Shown: one piece after another, positions 45,325 through 53,346 of the stretch
Position numbering within the stretch: position 1 is the stretch's first letter
Layout: every line of letters starts with the position of its first letter
Source: Synechococcus sp. MVIR-18-1
GTDB taxonomy: Bacteria > Cyanobacteriota > Cyanobacteriia > PCC-6307 > Cyanobiaceae
DNA length: 64,000 bases
Reading direction: 5' to 3'
Assembly: GCF_014279835.1 (NCBI RefSeq)
Contig: NZ_CP047942.1
Location: forward strand, 1,612,001 to 1,676,000
Notes under the pieces: model-generated
Told to the model about the DNA's origin: nothing
The model's input: the letters and a program-made list of their open reading frames with translations, nothing else
The model's database searches: none
Position numbers and translations under genes: made by a program

Positions 45325-45576
45325 TTATCCATCTGGCATCCAGTGGTCGATGATTCCACCGATGGTGAGATCTGTGAGCACCGTGTTGTCAGGACAGGCA
45401 TGTCGTGCGGCAGAACCACTAGCGGTAAAAACCCAATTGCCTTCTCGAGCGCCAACAGGATCGACAGCAACGAGTTGTTTGCCCTTGTTGTTTTTCAGAA
45501 TTCGCAGGTGCATATGGTCCAAACCTCCGACGCGGAAGGTACAGACAAGAGTCCCCATCACCTGCATGATTTCCAC
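45325..45576 (-). CDS. csoS4B: CsoS4B, pentameric shell vertex protein
   Basis: This is a BMV-type pentamer subunit of 83 residues that closes carboxysome vertices. From the chosen GTG 45576 it reads EIMQVMGTLVCTFRVGG, then the pore-loop VAVDPVGAREGNWVFTASG and TIGGIIDHW at the C-terminus. The GTG overlaps the csoS4A stop by one base (TAGTG), which decides the start; the frame is open to 45630 but that would overlap csoS4A by 55 bp. The two CsoS4 proteins share VGIIDHW-like ends. Confidence 0.9.
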   Translation of the reverse strand: MEIMQVMGTLVCTFRVGGLDHMHLRILKNNKGKQLVAVDPVGAREGNWVFTASGSAARHACPDNTVLTDLTIGGIIDHWMPDG

Positions 45577-45860
45577 TAGCTCTTCGCCCCCTTCAATGGA
45601 GACGATGGCTTCGGTGGATCGGGATCCCAATGGTCAATGATCCCAACAATGGTGAGATCGCTTGGATACGACTTACTTCCTGCAGCTTCCCTAGCGGCAG
45701 AGCTACTGACACAAATCACCCAATCGCCTGGCTTCGCGCCAACAGCATCAACGGCAACCTTTTGGGTGCTGCCGTCTAGAACAACCTGAAGGTGCTTGTG
45801 TTCGAAATCAGGAATGCGATTGGTAGAAACCAGTGGCTTAATAACCTTGACGATAAGCAT
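45576..45860 (-). CDS. csoS4A: CsoS4A, pentameric shell vertex protein
   Basis: This is the second BMV-type vertex protein, 94 residues. It begins MLIVKVIKPLVSTNRIPDFE and has the pentamer signatures KVAVDAVGAKPGDWVICVSS, SSAAREAAG and TIVGIIDHW, plus a Pro/Ser tail. It starts 2 bp after the csoSCA stop. CsoS4A and CsoS4B are both minor components sealing the vertices of the shell. Confidence 0.93.
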   Translation of the reverse strand: MLIVKVIKPLVSTNRIPDFEHKHLQVVLDGSTQKVAVDAVGAKPGDWVICVSSSAAREAAGSKSYPSDLTIVGIIDHWDPDPPKPSSPLKGAKS

Positions 45861-45862
45861 GA

Positions 45863-47653
45863 TCAGTGAGCCTCCTGAACATCTGGATCGAGTGTGGACC
45901 CTACAACTTCTGCTGGAGAAGTTTGACTTCGATCTCGGATGGTTAAACAGGTATGAATTAAACCATCACCAACGAGATCTGGGTATCGATTCGCAATAGC
46001 CGAATCCACTCTCTGACAATCTGAAATCGCTCGTTCACGCGCACCCGGTACTGAACTGGAGTAATCAAAACGGATTACAACGGGGATAGGTAGATCATGC
46101 AAAACATTTAAACCTTTGAAAATTTTCACGCCAACGTCCAAATCTGGAGCCCCTTCTTCGACGGTATCTAGGTGGGCAAAATAAGTGAGATTTCGTAAAT
46201 GAACTTCTTTAAAACCGATTCCTACACCAATAAAACGTTCCGCATGGCCAGCATCTGGATAGGGACCACCATGAAGCTCAGATACATAATCAATTTGAGA
46301 AATATTATTGGCCAATAAGCGAGACAATAAAGACACCATTCCCGAGTCCATCGCCCCGGGAGCACCAGATTCAACAGCTTCAGCGATTTGAATCAAGGCT
46401 TGATCGGGAGACATCGTTGACGTTGCCTCATACAGATCTTGAGCTGACACCCAACGATCCAACTGAGTTGAACTATCGCTTGCGGGTGGATGAACCCTGA
46501 TTGCATCGGTATCGGTATCGAGTCCAATCAATAACAAATCAACGGAAGCACCACAACAAAAGCTATTTTCAACAGCTTGTCGGAAATCAAGCAGTCGCTG
46601 ATATCCAGCGGAGGCAGCCAATTTGTCATCACTTCCATGGGCAGCACAGCCCTGATGGCTTGGATCCAAGGAGCTGAAGTGATAGGTCACAACCTTGAGA
46701 TAACGGGTGTCTTGGCTGACAGCGTTAGGGATGGACTCGCGATAACGCCGATGTTCTGTTTTGACCCATCGGTTGACGGTATTTTCAACATCAAACATGG
46801 CTCCGGCATGGCTCCGGCGACGCACTGAACTGAACGGAATCCGTAAGGCGTAAGCAATGGAATGAGCCAGCCGACCATCCGCACAAGGTGTCACATCGAG
46901 GAGATGGAAACCGCAATCAAGAAGGAAGCGCTCAAACGTCTTTGCCGCTTCACTCCCTGAAGAGGCCGCGAGAGGATCGTTCTGAAAAAAGCAATCACTA
47001 AAAACACGGTGCGACTCAAAAACGCACCATGCATAAAGCGCTCTCATATCTAATGGACGTACCCAAGCACGCTCAAGAATGTGCTTGGGCAGGTCAAAAC
47101 CAAGTTCACGACAGGCTAGTAGCTGTGCCTGATCGATAAAATCAGCGTGATGTTGAAGCGCTGAAATCTTTTGGAGAACAGGAACAATTCTTTCGAAGCG
47201 CCCTTTAACTTCCAGCTCGTAAGCCCGTAAATGGTCATTAGCAACCGAATCGGTTAAAGGATGCAGGCGTTTGGAGCCTGGACGGTTGGATGTTGGACGG
47301 TTGGATATTGGACGGCTAGACCTTGAGCGATTCGAACTGCTCGACATTGCAATTGACGTCTTTTGATCGCGACGCACCCAGCCGGGCTGTTGCGGCACCG
47401 AACGCCTGCTGTCTTGGCTTGTCCTGACGCGACCGGCACCTAGCGTGCCTTGAGCCAAAACAGCTGCCTTGCCCGATGTTGTCAGCGCTCTCCGTCTTTC
47501 AAGGGAGGCAGCACGGGCTGAAAGCGAATTGGAATCAGCTTGCTTGGGCTCAGAGGAAACAGAAGACTCAGCTCTCTCTTGTTGCAGCTGACGTCGTGTA
47601 GGTGCGGAGGGAGACAGAGGTCGCCCTCCGCGGGAGGGCACAGAGCGGACCAT
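45863..47653 (-). CDS. csoSCA: CsoSCA, carboxysomal epsilon-class carbonic anhydrase
   Basis: This enzyme turns bicarbonate into CO2 inside the carboxysome. The 596-residue protein has a disordered N-terminal third. The catalytic domain has the zinc and active-site residues in TPCADGRLAH (Cys, Asp, Arg) and in YHFSSLDPSHQGCAAHG, where the His and the Cys 11 residues later match the zinc ligands of the Halothiobacillus enzyme. Residues 44-84 are strikingly like the first N-repeat of CsoS2 (LERRRALTTSGKAAV). In Halothiobacillus, the CsoSCA N-terminus binds Rubisco. A 15-bp tandem repeat encoding Asn-Arg-Pro units is also seen. Confidence 0.95.
   Translation of the reverse strand: MVRSVPSRGGRPLSPSAPTRRQLQQERAESSVSSEPKQADSNSLSARAASLERRRALTTSGKAAVLAQGTLGAGRVRTSQDSRRSVPQQPGWVRRDQKTSIAMSSSSNRSRSSRPISNRPTSNRPGSKRLHPLTDSVANDHLRAYELEVKGRFERIVPVLQKISALQHHADFIDQAQLLACRELGFDLPKHILERAWVRPLDMRALYAWCVFESHRVFSDCFFQNDPLAASSGSEAAKTFERFLLDCGFHLLDVTPCADGRLAHSIAYALRIPFSSVRRRSHAGAMFDVENTVNRWVKTEHRRYRESIPNAVSQDTRYLKVVTYHFSSLDPSHQGCAAHGSDDKLAASAGYQRLLDFRQAVENSFCCGASVDLLLIGLDTDTDAIRVHPPASDSSTQLDRWVSAQDLYEATSTMSPDQALIQIAEAVESGAPGAMDSGMVSLLSRLLANNISQIDYVSELHGGPYPDAGHAERFIGVGIGFKEVHLRNLTYFAHLDTVEEGAPDLDVGVKIFKGLNVLHDLPIPVVIRFDYSSSVPGARERAISDCQRVDSAIANRYPDLVGDGLIHTCLTIRDRSQTSPAEVVGSTLDPDVQEAH
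47280..47324. repeat. 15-bp tandem repeat inside csoSCA
   Basis: Three consecutive 15-bp units, each beginning GGACGG (two are GGACGGTTGGATRTT, the third diverged), encode repeats of the type Asn-Arg-Pro-x-Ser in the disordered N-terminal region of CsoSCA. In-frame unit-length changes could vary linker length. Confidence 0.8.
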
Positions 47654-47660
47654 CAGGCGA

Positions 47661-50048
47661 TCAGCCCCGCGCTCCGCCGGAGACGGTAATCAGTGAACCC
47701 TTTGAGGTACTGCCACTGGAACCCGTCACACGACTTTCAGGCCATTCAGACTGCTCGTTGCGCTTTCGTTCGAACGGAGGCATAGCTTCCCTCCCACCGG
47801 AGCGGCTTGGATTACGACGACGCGCGGAGACGCCTTCCGTACCCGTCACATGCTCGCCCCGATCCCAGTCGTCACCTGTAACTTTGGTGGAAGAGCCTTC
47901 TCCGGTGACCCGGGAGGCTGGTTCCTGCACAGCGACTTCAACCTCAGGGGTGGTGGGTTGAAATTGACGCTGGCCTTTGCTTTGGCTGTGACGCTCCTGA
48001 AATTCGCGATTATCGAATCGGAATTGTTCCGTGCCGGTGATTTTGCCACCGGCCAAATCAAAAGGGCCTGTTATGCGGCTGCTGTCTTCGTAAGCCGTGC
48101 CGGTAACACCTTTGCTGATCTCACGCTGTTGCTGCGCAGCCCGGGCAGGAGAAACCACGCTGAATCGAGTCCAGCTCGACCCTTCTGGCGATTGACCATG
48201 CGTCTCTGTTCCTAGAGGTGCCTCAGCACCACAAGCAGATGAGAGCTGATCAGCACCGATATAAGGCGTACCTGTTACGGCTTCACAAGCGCCGCGTTCG
48301 CCGCCTGTCATCACCCCTCCAATGCCTGGTTGCAGGCCTGTCATTGGGGAGGAAGGTGTCCCGGGGCGGACAGGAGTCCGTTCGCGGATCGCCTGAACCG
48401 CTGAGTTTCCGCAGTAATTGCCGGCTTGCTCGAGACCTGCGTAGGGAGTCCCCGTCACGGCTTTGCACGTACCGGGTTCGTCTCCTGTTACACGCTCCGA
48501 CCGTCCAGTTTGGGTTCCACTCACTACAAGGTTGCGGTTGGTGACGCTGAAACCAACTTTGGGAGCTTCTGCTTCTTGCTTGGAACCACAGAAAGTAGAG
48601 AACTGTTCAGAACTCAGGTACTGATTGCCAGTGACGCGGTGGCAAGAACCAAATTCATCACCAGTTACCGCCGATGACCGGCCAACAAGAGTGCCAGTAA
48701 CACCTGTACCAGAAAGAGTTTCGGATAAACCAACCTTGGTGGCTGGGCGTCCTTCGGGCAAAGGATCAGACCCGAGATATTGATCACCCGTCAGGCTGCG
48801 GTTTGCACCGGCCTCGTTACCAGTGACATTGGAGGACTGGCCAACCATGACACCACTAATGGGTCTGCCCTGTTGGCTTTTGCTGTGACCAACTTTCCGA
48901 GGTGATGGGGTCGTGCCACCGCAATAGGCAGCGCTTTGATTCGCCGAGATGTATTCAGTACCTGTCACGCTTTTGCAGGTGCCGGGCTCATCCCCAGTCA
49001 CTTTCTCCGAGCGGCCAACTTCATTACCTGTGACCCGATTGCCATGGGTGGTGGCAGACACACGAACCTTGGCAGGGGTCGTTGGTGTTGGAGCGCTCTG
49101 ACAGAAGGTCTGGAACACCTCAGCACCGAGATATTCAGTGCCAGTAATCGAACGACATGTGCTGGCTTCGTTGCCCGTCGTCTTGACAGAACGATTCGCC
49201 TGAGTACCGGTCACGGTCTGACCTCCAGTGGTCTCTGACTCACCGACCTTCCAGTGAGCATCAGCGGAGGCGGCTTGCTTGGATCCGTTGCGATTCGGGC
49301 CTGTTGGACGTGTGACTCCGGCGCTTTGCTTGCTACGAGCTCCGGACTTCGCACGCAGCTCACGCACTTGCTGAGCCAGCTCCCGGCTGGTGAGATCAGG
49401 ATTCGCCTGACGGGCTACCGCAGCAGCGCTTGTGGGTTGTTTACCGGCTGTCTTCCCATGTTTAGACATCGCTTCACGACGGGCTAACACGAGAGCGCGG
49501 CTGGGATTATCGATGGCACGTCGCTTTGGAGCCTTGCTGCGGCGGGAGGAACTCTTGGTTGAGAGGTCAACAGATACGGCCTGACGACTCAAACGAGTTG
49601 GTGTTTCAGCTGCAGCACTACCTCCACAACCACAATCTTTCTGGCTGACTGAGGGGGCTGTTGTGGATGTTGTTGTCGCTGTTTTGCGAGCGACCTCAGC
49701 TCGATTTCTATCTTTAGTGGTATCTGCTGATTTCCCACGACGTGAAAGGGCTTCTCTGCGAGCCACCACGAGCTCACGACTTGGGTGACTGACAGGTTTC
49801 ACCCGAGAACGATGGGAACTGGAAGAAGCGGTCAGTGATTGATGTTTTGGTCGCTGAGTAGCGACGGGGGTTGCGGCTTGAGAACGAGCTGCCGGAATTG
49901 GATCTGCGTTGGTGCGCGTCTTACGGGCATCGTCGGCCGACCGAACGCGATTCGCACCTGCTGAAACAGCAACGGATGCCTTTTTGCCAGCAGTCGTGAG
50001 GGCCTTACGGCGCTCGAGTGCTAGTTCGCGACTAGAAAGTCTTGCCAT
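47661..50048 (-). CDS. csoS2: CsoS2, carboxysome scaffold protein
   Basis: This is the disordered scaffold that links Rubisco to the shell. At 795 residues it has the three known parts. There are four N-repeats with the Rubisco-binding pattern (SSRELALERRKALTTAGKK at 5-23, then PSRELVVARREALS, PSRALVLARREAMS and TSRELAQQVRELRA). Six middle repeats follow with VTGTxVGRSxxVTG and paired cysteines. The C-terminal shell-anchoring part has VTGTAYEDSSRITGPF and a terminal SLITVSGGARG. The third middle repeat lacks its cysteines. The gene lies 7 bp before csoSCA. Confidence 0.96.
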   Translation of the reverse strand: MARLSSRELALERRKALTTAGKKASVAVSAGANRVRSADDARKTRTNADPIPAARSQAATPVATQRPKHQSLTASSSSHRSRVKPVSHPSRELVVARREALSRRGKSADTTKDRNRAEVARKTATTTSTTAPSVSQKDCGCGGSAAAETPTRLSRQAVSVDLSTKSSSRRSKAPKRRAIDNPSRALVLARREAMSKHGKTAGKQPTSAAAVARQANPDLTSRELAQQVRELRAKSGARSKQSAGVTRPTGPNRNGSKQAASADAHWKVGESETTGGQTVTGTQANRSVKTTGNEASTCRSITGTEYLGAEVFQTFCQSAPTPTTPAKVRVSATTHGNRVTGNEVGRSEKVTGDEPGTCKSVTGTEYISANQSAAYCGGTTPSPRKVGHSKSQQGRPISGVMVGQSSNVTGNEAGANRSLTGDQYLGSDPLPEGRPATKVGLSETLSGTGVTGTLVGRSSAVTGDEFGSCHRVTGNQYLSSEQFSTFCGSKQEAEAPKVGFSVTNRNLVVSGTQTGRSERVTGDEPGTCKAVTGTPYAGLEQAGNYCGNSAVQAIRERTPVRPGTPSSPMTGLQPGIGGVMTGGERGACEAVTGTPYIGADQLSSACGAEAPLGTETHGQSPEGSSWTRFSVVSPARAAQQQREISKGVTGTAYEDSSRITGPFDLAGGKITGTEQFRFDNREFQERHSQSKGQRQFQPTTPEVEVAVQEPASRVTGEGSSTKVTGDDWDRGEHVTGTEGVSARRRNPSRSGGREAMPPFERKRNEQSEWPESRVTGSSGSTSKGSLITVSGGARG

Positions 50049-50147
50049 GTCCGCCCGAGAATGTCGTCGTGAGTTGAAGGGAGCAAGTCCCTACAGGAAA
50101 AGTTGAGCCCTGATCAAGCCAGGGCTCGAAATCGTGAAGCCGAAAGA

Positions 50148-50489
50148 TCAGCGTCCTTCGAAAACCACGAAGCAGGAACCTTGGCCCTGGGTGTAGGCGT
50201 CGTAGCCAACGATGCGAACGTGATGGTCGGGGTATGCACGATGGCAAGCCTCGAGTTCACTCACAACAACGTTGAGATCCTTCTCACCGAAGAACGGGAG
50301 CTTCCAATAGGACCAGTAAGTGGCCATGGAATTGGAAGGATGGACGTGCTCAACGAGCGGGCTCCAACCTTGGGCAATGATGTAAGCGATCTGGTCATAG
50401 ATCTCGTCCTGGGTCATCGGCGGAAGGAAGCCGAATGTCTCCAGGGTGGCGACTGTTTGGTAGTCACCCACGGTGCTCTGAAAAGGCAT
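50148..50489 (-). CDS. cbbS: Rubisco small subunit (form IA)
   Basis: This is the small subunit of ribulose-bisphosphate carboxylase/oxygenase, 113 residues. It begins FQSTVGDYQTVATLETFGFL and shows WSYWKLPFF, CHRAYPDHHVRIVGYD and FVVFEG. The ATG at 50489 was chosen because marine homologues begin with MPFQS; an in-frame GTG at 50498 adds three residues. Form IA is indicated by the carboxysome context and by the partner CbbL. The 93 bp between cbbL and cbbS hold two hairpins. Confidence 0.95.
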   Translation of the reverse strand: MPFQSTVGDYQTVATLETFGFLPPMTQDEIYDQIAYIIAQGWSPLVEHVHPSNSMATYWSYWKLPFFGEKDLNVVVSELEACHRAYPDHHVRIVGYDAYTQGQGSCFVVFEGR

Positions 50490-50516
50490 GGGGATCACGC
50501 TTTAGAAAAATGTTTT

Positions 50517-50584
50517 GGCCGGATCAAATATTTCCGGCCGGAGTCATATCGAGGTTCGGTTAAGGGGTGAACAAGTCACCCCTT
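50517..50584 (-). promoter_or_regulatory. Two hairpins in the cbbL-cbbS spacer
   Basis: Read leftward, the first hairpin follows the cbbL stop by 7 nt: AAGGGGTGA/TCACCCCTT (50576-50584 with 50562-50570), 9 bp with a 5-nt loop. The second, GGCCGGA/TCCGGCC (50533-50539 with 50517-50523), has 7 bp and a 9-nt loop and is followed by AAAACATTTTTC. They may stabilise the cbbL 3' end or act as a weak attenuator that sets the L:S ratio. Confidence 0.6.
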
Positions 50585-50591
50585 GCACCGA

Positions 50592-52004
50592 TCACTGAAC
50601 GTCGTGCTTGTCGACGGTGTCGAACTCAAACTTGATCTCCTTCCAGGTCTCGAGAGCGATGGCCAGCTCAGGGCTGTGCTTACCGGCTTCCATAAGGATG
50701 TCGCGGCTTTCTTTCTCGATCTCACGACCCGCGTTGCGTGCCTTGACGCAGGCCTCGAGGGCCACACGGTTGGCAGCAGCACCAGCTGCGGAGCCCCAGG
50801 GGTGACCGTGGGTACCACCACCAAACTGAAGGACGGAGTCGTCTCCGAAGATGGCAACCAGTGCTGGCATGTGCCAAACGTGGATACCGCCGGAAGCAAC
50901 GGCGAACACACCAGGCATGGAACCCCAGTCCTGATCGAAGAAGTTGCCGCGGCTGCGATCTTCAGGAACGAAGGATTCGCGGAGTTGGTCGATATAGCCG
51001 AGGGTGGTCTGACGATCACCTTCCAACTTGCCGACCACGGTGCCGGTGTGGAGTTGGTCACCACCTGACAAGCGCAAACACTTAGCGAGAACGCGGAAGT
51101 GAATGCCGTGCTTGGGGTGACGGTCAATCACAGCGTGCATGGCACGGTGAATGTGCAGCAACATGCCGTTGGCGCGGCACCACTTCGACAAACCAGTGTT
51201 GGCTGTAAAGCCACCAGTGATGAAGTCGTGCATGATGATCGGCTGATTGAGTTCTTTAGCGAACTCAGCGCGCTCATACATCTCTTCGGGAGTGTTAGCA
51301 GTCACGTTGAGGTAGTGACCCTTGCGCTCGCCCGTTTCCTGTTCAGCAATCTTGATGGCTTCCGCAACGAATTCGAAGCGGTTCTGCCAGCGCTGGAAAG
51401 GCTGAGAGTTGATGTTCTCGTCGTCTTTGGTGAAGTCCAGACCGCCGCGAAGGCACTCATAGACAACACGGCCGTAGTTCTTACCGCTCAAGCCAAGCTT
51501 TGGCTTGATGGTGCAACCCAGAAGAGGGCGGCCGTACTTGTTCATCCGGTCACGCTCAACGGCAATACCGTTTGGCGGGCCTGCGCAGCACTTGATGAAG
51601 GCAATCGGGAAGCGAATGTCTTCCAGACGCAGGTGGCGCAGAGCTTTGAATCCGAACACGTTGCCGACCAGAGAGGTCAGAACGTTGGTGATTGAACCCT
51701 CTTCGAACAAGTCGAGGGGGTAAGCGATGAAGGCATAGAAGGCTTCCTTGTCACCAGGAACGTCTTCGATGCGATAGCAACGCCCTTTGTAGAAGTCGAG
51801 ATCGGTGAGGAGCTCGGACCACACAGTGGACCAGGTACCAGTTGAAGATTCAGCGGCAACAGCAGCTGCAACTTCTTCTTTGGGGACACCTTCTTGGCCG
51901 GTGCACTTAAAGCAGGCCAGCAGGTCGGTGTCTAGGGGAACGTAATCGGGAGTCCAGTAAGTGTCCCTGTACTCCTTGACGCCAGCGTCGTACTTCTTGC
52001 TCAT
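50592..52004 (-). CDS. cbbL: Rubisco large subunit (form IA)
   Basis: This is the catalytic 470-residue large subunit. It shows the carbamylated-lysine motif [11 protein letters not shown], the first catalytic Lys in [14 protein letters not shown], loop 6 as GKLEGDRQ, and [20 protein letters not shown]. The overall sequence and its carboxysome operon are of form IA, typical of alpha-cyanobacteria, not form IB. It starts 68 bp after csoS1A. Confidence 0.98.
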   Translation of the reverse strand: MSKKYDAGVKEYRDTYWTPDYVPLDTDLLACFKCTGQEGVPKEEVAAAVAAESSTGTWSTVWSELLTDLDFYKGRCYRIEDVPGDKEAFYAFIAYPLDLFEEGSITNVLTSLVGNVFGFKALRHLRLEDIRFPIAFIKCCAGPPNGIAVERDRMNKYGRPLLGCTIKPKLGLSGKNYGRVVYECLRGGLDFTKDDENINSQPFQRWQNRFEFVAEAIKIAEQETGERKGHYLNVTANTPEEMYERAEFAKELNQPIIMHDFITGGFTANTGLSKWCRANGMLLHIHRAMHAVIDRHPKHGIHFRVLAKCLRLSGGDQLHTGTVVGKLEGDRQTTLGYIDQLRESFVPEDRSRGNFFDQDWGSMPGVFAVASGGIHVWHMPALVAIFGDDSVLQFGGGTHGHPWGSAAGAAANRVALEACVKARNAGREIEKESRDILMEAGKHSPELAIALETWKEIKFEFDTVDKHDVQ

Positions 52005-52072
52005 GGATTAATTCCGTTAAGTCGGTAAGAGAAATGAGAGGCGCAACCCCATCAAGGGGTTAGCGGCTGATC

Positions 52073-52384
52073 TCAGTCCTTCTGTCCGAGGAAGTTGCCG
52101 TTGCCGAGTGCTGGCTCAACTTCGCGGTGAGGGCGAGCAATGATGTGCGCCGCCACGAGGCCGTCGCCAACACGTTCGCAAGCGTCTGCACCTGCACGCA
52201 CAGCTGCGTTCACAGCACCTGTTTCGCCACGCACCAAAACTGTGACGTAGCCACCGCCGACGAATTCACGACCAATCAGGCGCACTTCAGCAGCCTTGGT
52301 CATTGCATCAGCTGCTTCGATCGCTGGGACCAGGCCGCGTGTCTCGATCATGCCGAGAGCGATACCCATGGTTTCGTTAGCCAT
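52073..52384 (-). CDS. csoS1A: CsoS1A, major shell hexamer protein
   Basis: This is the major BMC-H hexamer forming the carboxysome facets, 103 residues. The BMC fold signatures are GIALGMIETRGLVPAIEAAD, GGGYVTVLVRGETGAVNAAV and GDGLVAAHIIARPH. It is the first gene of the leftward operon, so its upstream 318 bp should hold the main carboxysome promoter. Only this one standard CsoS1 is seen in the window, plus the tailed CsoS1E and the tandem CsoS1D. Confidence 0.96.
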   Translation of the reverse strand: MANETMGIALGMIETRGLVPAIEAADAMTKAAEVRLIGREFVGGGYVTVLVRGETGAVNAAVRAGADACERVGDGLVAAHIIARPHREVEPALGNGNFLGQKD

Positions 52385-52394
52385 TGCCTACCGA

Positions 52395-52414
52395 GTAAGG
52401 GGGGTGGAATGTTC
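52395..52414. repeat. Direct repeat copy 1 near csoS1A start
   Basis: This is GTAAG followed by GGGGG and TGGAATGTTC; it matches copy 2 at 18 of 20 positions. It lies 11 bp from the csoS1A start codon. It could be a regulator-binding site, or a part of the leader that blocks translation when bound. Confidence 0.55.
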
Positions 52415-52624
52415 GGGGATGACATTGGTCTGCCAGAGGCCAACTCGTCAAGCGGTTTGGGGGCTTTGCAAGATCATTGTCCATGCTGAACCTCATAAGC
52501 AATACTGATCAGCCTTGCCTGGACTGATCTGAAGCCCTGTGCGGGTTCGAGTGAGCACACCAACACAAGCGGTAGGCAAGGGCCCTAAGACCCCATAACT
52601 TTCCCCACGAAGCAAAGCTTTCGC

Positions 52625-52644
52625 GTAAGCGGAGTGGAATGTTC
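52625..52644. repeat. Direct repeat copy 2 upstream of rdgB
   Basis: This is GTAAGCGGAGTGGAATGTTC, 230 bp to the right of copy 1 and in the same orientation, 59 bp before the rdgB start. The two copies share an exact GTGGAATGTTC core. Confidence 0.55.
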
Positions 52645-52702
52645 AACCCCTGCTGAGCTTCATTTTCGAATCTGATCGATATTTTTACCCTTACCCCACA
52701 CA

Positions 52703-53305
52703 ATGGGACTCACTCGATCCCCTTCAGTGCTCAACCTGACGATTGCCAGTGGCAATCCACACAAAGTTGCTGAAATAGAGGAGATGCTCGGGCCTCTCCC
52801 TCTCAATGTGCTGAGACAGCCTGCCGAGCTGGACGTTGAAGAGACAGGTACCACCTATCTCGAAAATGCTCTCCTCAAGGCTTCTGCGGCCGCACAGCTA
52901 ACGGGAAACTGGGCTCTTGCTGATGATTCTGGATTGGAGGTTGATGCGCTTAATGGGGCGCCTGGCCTCTACACAGCACGACTCGCGCCCACGGATAACG
53001 AGAAAATATCCAAGTTGCTTCGATCGATGGCTGAGCAGCCTTATCGCAGTGCTCGATTTCGCAGCTCCATGGTTCTTTGTTCCCCTGACGGGGCGTCGAT
53101 TGAAAGCTCTGAAGGAGTGTGCTGGGGAGAACTCCTCCAACGCCCTGCCTATTCAGGTGGTGGATTGGAGTCACTGTTCTGGCTGCGCGAAACACGATGC
53201 AGCTACGGCGAAATGACGGCAGCCCAACTCAGTCGACTGGGAAGCCGCGGAAAAGCAGCAAGAGACATGGCTCCTCGCCTACGTCAGCAGCTAGGGATTC
53301 GTTGA
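52703..53305 (+). CDS. rdgB: dITP/XTP pyrophosphatase (HAM1/RdgB)
   Basis: This enzyme removes non-canonical purine nucleotides (dITP, XTP) from the pool. The 200-residue protein has the substrate-binding LTIASGNPHKVAEIEEML near the N-terminus, the metal region WALADDSGLEVDAL, APTDNEKISKLL and a C-terminal SSRGKAARDM-like block (GSRGKAARDMA). It is divergent from the carboxysome operon; in other alpha-cyanobacteria a HAM1-family gene also sits beside it, as I recall. The link may be chromosomal history rather than function. Confidence 0.9.
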   Translation: MGLTRSPSVLNLTIASGNPHKVAEIEEMLGPLPLNVLRQPAELDVEETGTTYLENALLKASAAAQLTGNWALADDSGLEVDALNGAPGLYTARLAPTDNEKISKLLRSMAEQPYRSARFRSSMVLCSPDGASIESSEGVCWGELLQRPAYSGGGLESLFWLRETRCSYGEMTAAQLSRLGSRGKAARDMAPRLRQQLGIR

Positions 53306-53314
53306 CCCCCACCT

Positions 53315-53333
53315 TGATCCTTTGTAAGGATCA
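53315..53333. terminator. Hairpin between convergent rdgB and csoS1D
   Basis: A perfect 8-bp stem TGATCCTT/AAGGATCA with a 3-nt loop (TGT) lies between the stops of rdgB and csoS1D. No long T-run follows, so it is a candidate for both directions. Confidence 0.5.
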
Positions 53334-53346
53334 GCGGGCTAACCCA

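Larger units (their letters stand above)
52385..52702. promoter_or_regulatory. Divergent promoter region, carboxysome operon and rdgB
   Basis: These 318 bp hold no open frame I would call a gene. Transcription leaves leftward into csoS1A and rightward into rdgB. Two copies of a 20-bp direct repeat lie at its ends, at 52395-52414 and 52625-52644. No confident -10/-35 pair, terminator or small RNA could be assigned by eye. Confidence 0.6.

Noticed and set aside
46797-46818. Tandem duplication of ATGGCTCCGGC in csoSCA
   Set aside because: It encodes the His-Ala-Gly-Ala segment before FDVENTVNRW, which I believe is conserved in the family, so it is not a recent duplication.
47661-50048. Programmed frameshift in csoS2 as in Halothiobacillus (short CsoS2A form)
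   Set aside because: The one A-run I noticed reads C AAA AAG near the start and does not meet the X XXY YYZ rule. It would also give a very short product. I did not find support for a CsoS2A form.
47602-50106. Several open frames on the plus strand across csoS2 and csoSCA
   Set aside because: They are antisense shadows of the biased, repetitive CsoS2 and CsoSCA genes. They have no family features and no ribosome-binding sites.
50583-51695. Plus-strand open frames of 161 and 198 codons opposite cbbL
   Set aside because: cbbL is unmistakable on the other strand and the translated plus-strand sequences are not protein-like.
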